From an uncultured Methylococcaceae bacterium (GTDB lineage: Bacteria; Pseudomonadota; Gammaproteobacteria; Methylococcales; Methylomonadaceae), in contig CAIOMN010000112.1 in NCBI GenBank assembly GCA_903859415.1, positions 1-35,591 of the forward strand: 35,591 bases of DNA, read 5' to 3'. Shown piece by piece: positions 33,319 through 35,591 of this stretch; the first letter of the stretch is position 1; every line of letters starts with the position of its first letter. A program made the position numbers and the translations under genes. The notes beneath the pieces were generated by a model. That model searched no databases, was not told the origin of the DNA, and was given only the letters and a program-made list of their open reading frames with translations.

Positions 33319-34521
33319 ATGAAATTTGGTATTGACCGTTTACTAGAAGAAGCCCCCTTGCGCCGACCACTCGCTGGCAAACGTATTGCCTTATTAGCAC
33401 ATCCGGCTTCAGTTACTCAAGACTTAACGCATTCATTAGATGCCTTAGCCACGTTACCCGACATCACTCTCAGTGCTGCCTTTGGCCCCCAACATGGATT
33501 ACGTGGTGACAAACAAGATAATATGATGGAATCGCCTGATTTTATCGACCCGCTATTAGGTATTCCGGTCTTTAGTCTGTATGGCGAAGTCCGACGTCCC
33601 ACAGCAGCTATGATGGATACTTTCGATGTGTTACTCATTGATTTACAAGATCTAGGTTGCCGTATCTATACCTTTATCACCACCTTGCGCTATCTCTTGG
33701 AAGCCGCTGCCACTCACCAAAAAACCGTCTGGATACTTGATCGTCCTAATCCTGCTGGTCGTCCGGTAGAAGGCTTAAGGCTCCAACCGGGTTGGGAAAG
33801 CTTTGTAGGTGCAGGTCCGTTACCTATGCGTCATGGCTTAACGATGGGCGAACTGGCCGGTTGGTTTATTAAAACGTTATCGTTAAGCGTTGATTGCCAG
33901 GTCATCACCCTTAAAGACTGGCAACCTGAAGCAGCCCCCGGATACGGTTGGCCATTATATGAACGCACCTGGATTAATCCCAGCCCCAATGCGCCTAATC
34001 TTTGGATGACCCGCTGTTATGCTGGCACTGTGATGTTAGAAGGGACCACATTATCTGAAGGGCGGGGCACGACGCGGCCTCTGGAACTGTTTGGTGCACC
34101 CGACCTTGATGCGCGTGCGTTAATTAAAACCATGCATGTGTTAGCGCCCCAGTGGTTATCCGGTTGTCGTTTGCGTGAATGCTGGTTTGAACCTACTTTT
34201 CATAAACATGCACACACGCTCTGTGCGGGTGTACAAATTCATGTGGAAGACCCTTCTTATCATCATGAGACCTTTCAGCCTTGGCGCTTACAGGCATTAG
34301 CCTTTAAAGCATTACGTCAATTACAGCCGGACTATCCTCTATGGCGGGATTTTCCTTATGAATATGAACTGGATCGCTTAGCCATTGATGTTATCAATGG
34401 CTCACCCCTATTACGTGAATGGGTTGATGATGCAGAAGCCACTCCCGCTGATCTTGATGCGATCACCTGTCCTGATGAACGCGCTTGGGAACAAGAGCGT
34501 TTAGACTACTTATTGTATTAA
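33319..34521 (+). CDS. DUF1343/NamZ-type exo-beta-N-acetylmuramidase
   Basis: A 400-residue protein of the DUF1343 family, whose characterised member NamZ (GH171) removes terminal MurNAc from peptidoglycan fragments. Family marks: GKRIALLAHPASV near residue 20, AAFGPQHGLRGDKQDNM, PVFSLYGEVRRPT, LLIDLQDLGCRIYTFITTL, WILDRPNPAGR, and PSPNAPN-like INPSPNAPNLWM with EGTTLSEGRGTTRPLELFGAP. Unlike secreted NamZ there is no signal peptide (MKFGIDRLLEE), so it probably acts in the cytoplasm on recycled muropeptides or related sugars. It follows the DOMON-like gene by 10 bases. Confidence 0.88.
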   Translation: MKFGIDRLLEEAPLRRPLAGKRIALLAHPASVTQDLTHSLDALATLPDITLSAAFGPQHGLRGDKQDNMMESPDFIDPLLGIPVFSLYGEVRRPTAAMMDTFDVLLIDLQDLGCRIYTFITTLRYLLEAAATHQKTVWILDRPNPAGRPVEGLRLQPGWESFVGAGPLPMRHGLTMGELAGWFIKTLSLSVDCQVITLKDWQPEAAPGYGWPLYERTWINPSPNAPNLWMTRCYAGTVMLEGTTLSEGRGTTRPLELFGAPDLDARALIKTMHVLAPQWLSGCRLRECWFEPTFHKHAHTLCAGVQIHVEDPSYHHETFQPWRLQALAFKALRQLQPDYPLWRDFPYEYELDRLAIDVINGSPLLREWVDDAEATPADLDAITCPDERAWEQERLDYLLY

Positions 34522-34594
34522 GGGTAACTGTTGCTAAGACCATCGGTTTTGACTGATGAACTTCCGTCTATTCTCAATGAATTCTGAATGACTA

Positions 34595-35116
34595 TTAATG
34601 AGTGGTATCAGTGTCAAATACAGCGTTCAATGTTTCAGCGGTTAAAATAGATTCACTCCAAATATCTAATTCTTGCTCTGCTGCGTTCTCTAACTTATCG
34701 ATTGCCCAAGTTGGTAAACTGCCGAAACGTTTTTCAAGTAGTTTTTTTAATACTTTAACCTCACCTGTTAGTACCCCTTCGGCTCTAAACTTTTCCATAT
34801 ACATTCTTTGAACGCTGTTGATATAACGCATGTCTTCTCTCCTTTCTATTGATTCAATTTCTTGGAATATTTTTGTTTCTAGCCATGTTGGCAGTTTCAT
34901 CAACCAGTCAACGACTTCAAATAAATCAATGATCCGCTGTTTGTCCCATTGACGTTCATAGAGTAACCTTACTAATCGCAGCTTAGCTTCATAACGGGCT
35001 TGACTCTTTTTTCTGGTTTGTTGAGTTAATATATGGGCGGCTGTAATCAGTGCAAAAGCATTATCGATGCTTAATAGCTCATCCACCCTATCAGAATAAT
35101 CAGTTAACTTAGCCAC
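34595..35116 (-). CDS. N-terminally truncated Rpn-family/DUF4351 protein
   Basis: A 173-residue protein matching only the C-terminal half of Rpn (PD-(D/E)XK nuclease/putative transposase) proteins. It starts at the KLTDYSDRVDELLSIDNAFAL region, continues through KLRLVRLLYERQW and FEVVDWLMKLPTWLE, and ends in a DUF4351 region (LLEKRFGSLPTWAIDKLENA). The nuclease domain, normally about 130-150 residues upstream, is missing: a TAG stop lies two codons before the GTG start, and the upstream DNA is hicA. The GTG has AGGTAGG before it and 29 bases separate it from hicA, so it may still be translated. Probably a non-functional remnant. Confidence 0.75.
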   Translation of the reverse strand: MAKLTDYSDRVDELLSIDNAFALITAAHILTQQTRKKSQARYEAKLRLVRLLYERQWDKQRIIDLFEVVDWLMKLPTWLETKIFQEIESIERREDMRYINSVQRMYMEKFRAEGVLTGEVKVLKKLLEKRFGSLPTWAIDKLENAAEQELDIWSESILTAETLNAVFDTDTTH

Positions 35117-35145
35117 GACCTACCTGGCTTGGCTGGAACGGATGG

Positions 35146-35367
35146 TTAGGCGCGTAATGCTGATATGAAATCATCTAACGGCACACCGGCTTGTTTGAGT
35201 ATTCCAGTTAGAGTTCCAGCTTTCAACTCTTTGTGGTTAGGAACAACACAGCCTGAAGAACCCATTCGTAGAACAATGTGGCTACCGCGTTGCCGAACCA
35301 CCGAAAATCCCAACTGCTCTAAAGCCCGAATTGCTTCTGCACTCGAAACGACGGGGAGCTTAGGCAT
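35146..35367 (-). CDS. hicA: HicA family mRNA interferase toxin
   Basis: A 73-residue HicA toxin with a double-stranded-RNA-binding-like fold. The catalytic histidine is His30 in RQRGSHIVLRM, and the C-terminal VPNHKELKAGTLTGILKQAG segment completes the family pattern. HicA cleaves mRNA independently of the ribosome when not bound by HicB. Its start overlaps the end of hicB by 8 bases. Length and all key residues are normal, so it appears intact. Confidence 0.93.
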   Translation of the reverse strand: MPKLPVVSSAEAIRALEQLGFSVVRQRGSHIVLRMGSSGCVVPNHKELKAGTLTGILKQAGVPLDDFISALRA

Positions 35368-35566
35368 GTCTGGGTACTTGAAAAGTTGTCAAAAGCGGGC
35401 GGGCATAAGTAATCAACGGAAACTCTTCAAGATAGAGTTCAGTTGCTTCGCTCAAATTAGCCAAGGCCTCTTCAACCGTCTCGCCTTGAGTAGTTGTGCC
35501 TGTTTCAGGATTGAAGGCAACGTAACCACCTTCTGAATCTGGTGTTAATACTGCGGAAAATTCCAT
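35360..35566 (-). CDS. hicB: HicB family antitoxin (short form)
   Basis: A 68-residue HicB antitoxin comprising the partial RNase-H-like domain: FSAVLTPDSEGGYVAFNPE, then TTTQGETVEEALANLSEATELYLEE. A C-terminal DNA-binding (HTH or RHH) domain is absent, as in other short HicB proteins paired with HicA. AAGGG lies 7-11 bases before the ATG. Antitoxin first, toxin second, with an overlap that sets their ratio. Any autoregulation would lie beyond the window end or need another protein. Confidence 0.92.
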   Translation of the reverse strand: MEFSAVLTPDSEGGYVAFNPETGTTTQGETVEEALANLSEATELYLEEFPLITYARPLLTTFQVPRHA

Positions 35567-35591
35567 GATTTCTACCCTTTAAATTTAATGA

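Noticed and set aside
1-35591. CRISPR array, tRNA, rRNA, prophage or intact insertion sequence
   Set aside because: I saw no regularly spaced repeats, no tRNA or rRNA sequence, and no transposase or phage structural gene.

Overview
The window looks like chromosomal DNA of a moderately AT-rich Gammaproteobacterium. Supporting features are the hisBHAFIE-tatABC block, the divergent tesA/ybbA-ybbP locus arranged as in E. coli, trmN6, typA/bipA, a WbpM/WecA-type polysaccharide end-cluster, and a Lpp/OprI-like lipoprotein. A gamma-methanotroph (Methylococcales) would fit the mix of genes (UPF0182, BatD, DOMON-like/NamZ pair, Rpn remnants, HicAB), but this is inference and no methane-oxidation gene is present.

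Layout. 1-3290 (+): a PhnD-type periplasmic binding protein coupled by a 4-base overlap to a BarA-like hybrid histidine kinase, probably a ligand-sensing module. 3291-3742: an intergenic stretch holding the decayed remnant of a higB toxin gene, which reads in frame into batD. 3743-6191 (+): batD and trmN6. 6269-9914 (-): a glycine-zipper lipoprotein and the YbbP/YbbA ABC system. 9916-10967 (+): tesA and a GlcG/HbpS-like gene. 11056-15982 (-): hisB-hisH-hisA-hisF-hisI-hisE-tatA-tatB-tatC. 16113-17924 (-): typA/bipA. 18004-19893 (-): a tight LysR regulator/methyltransferase/rhodanese operon. 20122-20274 (+): a 50-aa membrane protein. 20406-24408 (-): an NAD-dependent epimerase, a WecA-type glycosyl-1-phosphate transferase and a WbpM-type dehydratase for surface polysaccharide. 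24687-28074 (-): an alanine-rich lipoprotein, a membrane-anchor-less RnfB-like ferredoxin, a coiled-coil protein with four repeated basic LFGK motifs, and cobO. 28208-34521 (+): hemL, a UPF0182 membrane protein, and a DOMON-like protein paired with a NamZ-type (DUF1343) muramidase. 34595-35566 (-): a complete hicBA toxin-antitoxin pair followed by an N-terminally truncated Rpn/DUF4351 protein.

How the genes work together. HisB, HisH/HisF, HisA and HisI/HisE supply the later half of histidine synthesis (hisG, hisD and hisC are not here). TatABC exports folded proteins. CobO and HemL serve tetrapyrrole cofactor metabolism. The polysaccharide genes would make and start assembly of a lipid-linked sugar. 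Most of the window is housekeeping. The less ordinary parts are the binding-protein/kinase pair, the higB relic in front of batD, the LFGK-repeat coiled-coil protein, the solitary soluble RnfB, the UPF0182 protein, a 55-base element predicted to fold as a three-way junction after the UPF0182 gene, and the Rpn remnant beside hicBA. I did not find a clearly new multi-gene system; the candidates above are the best leads.
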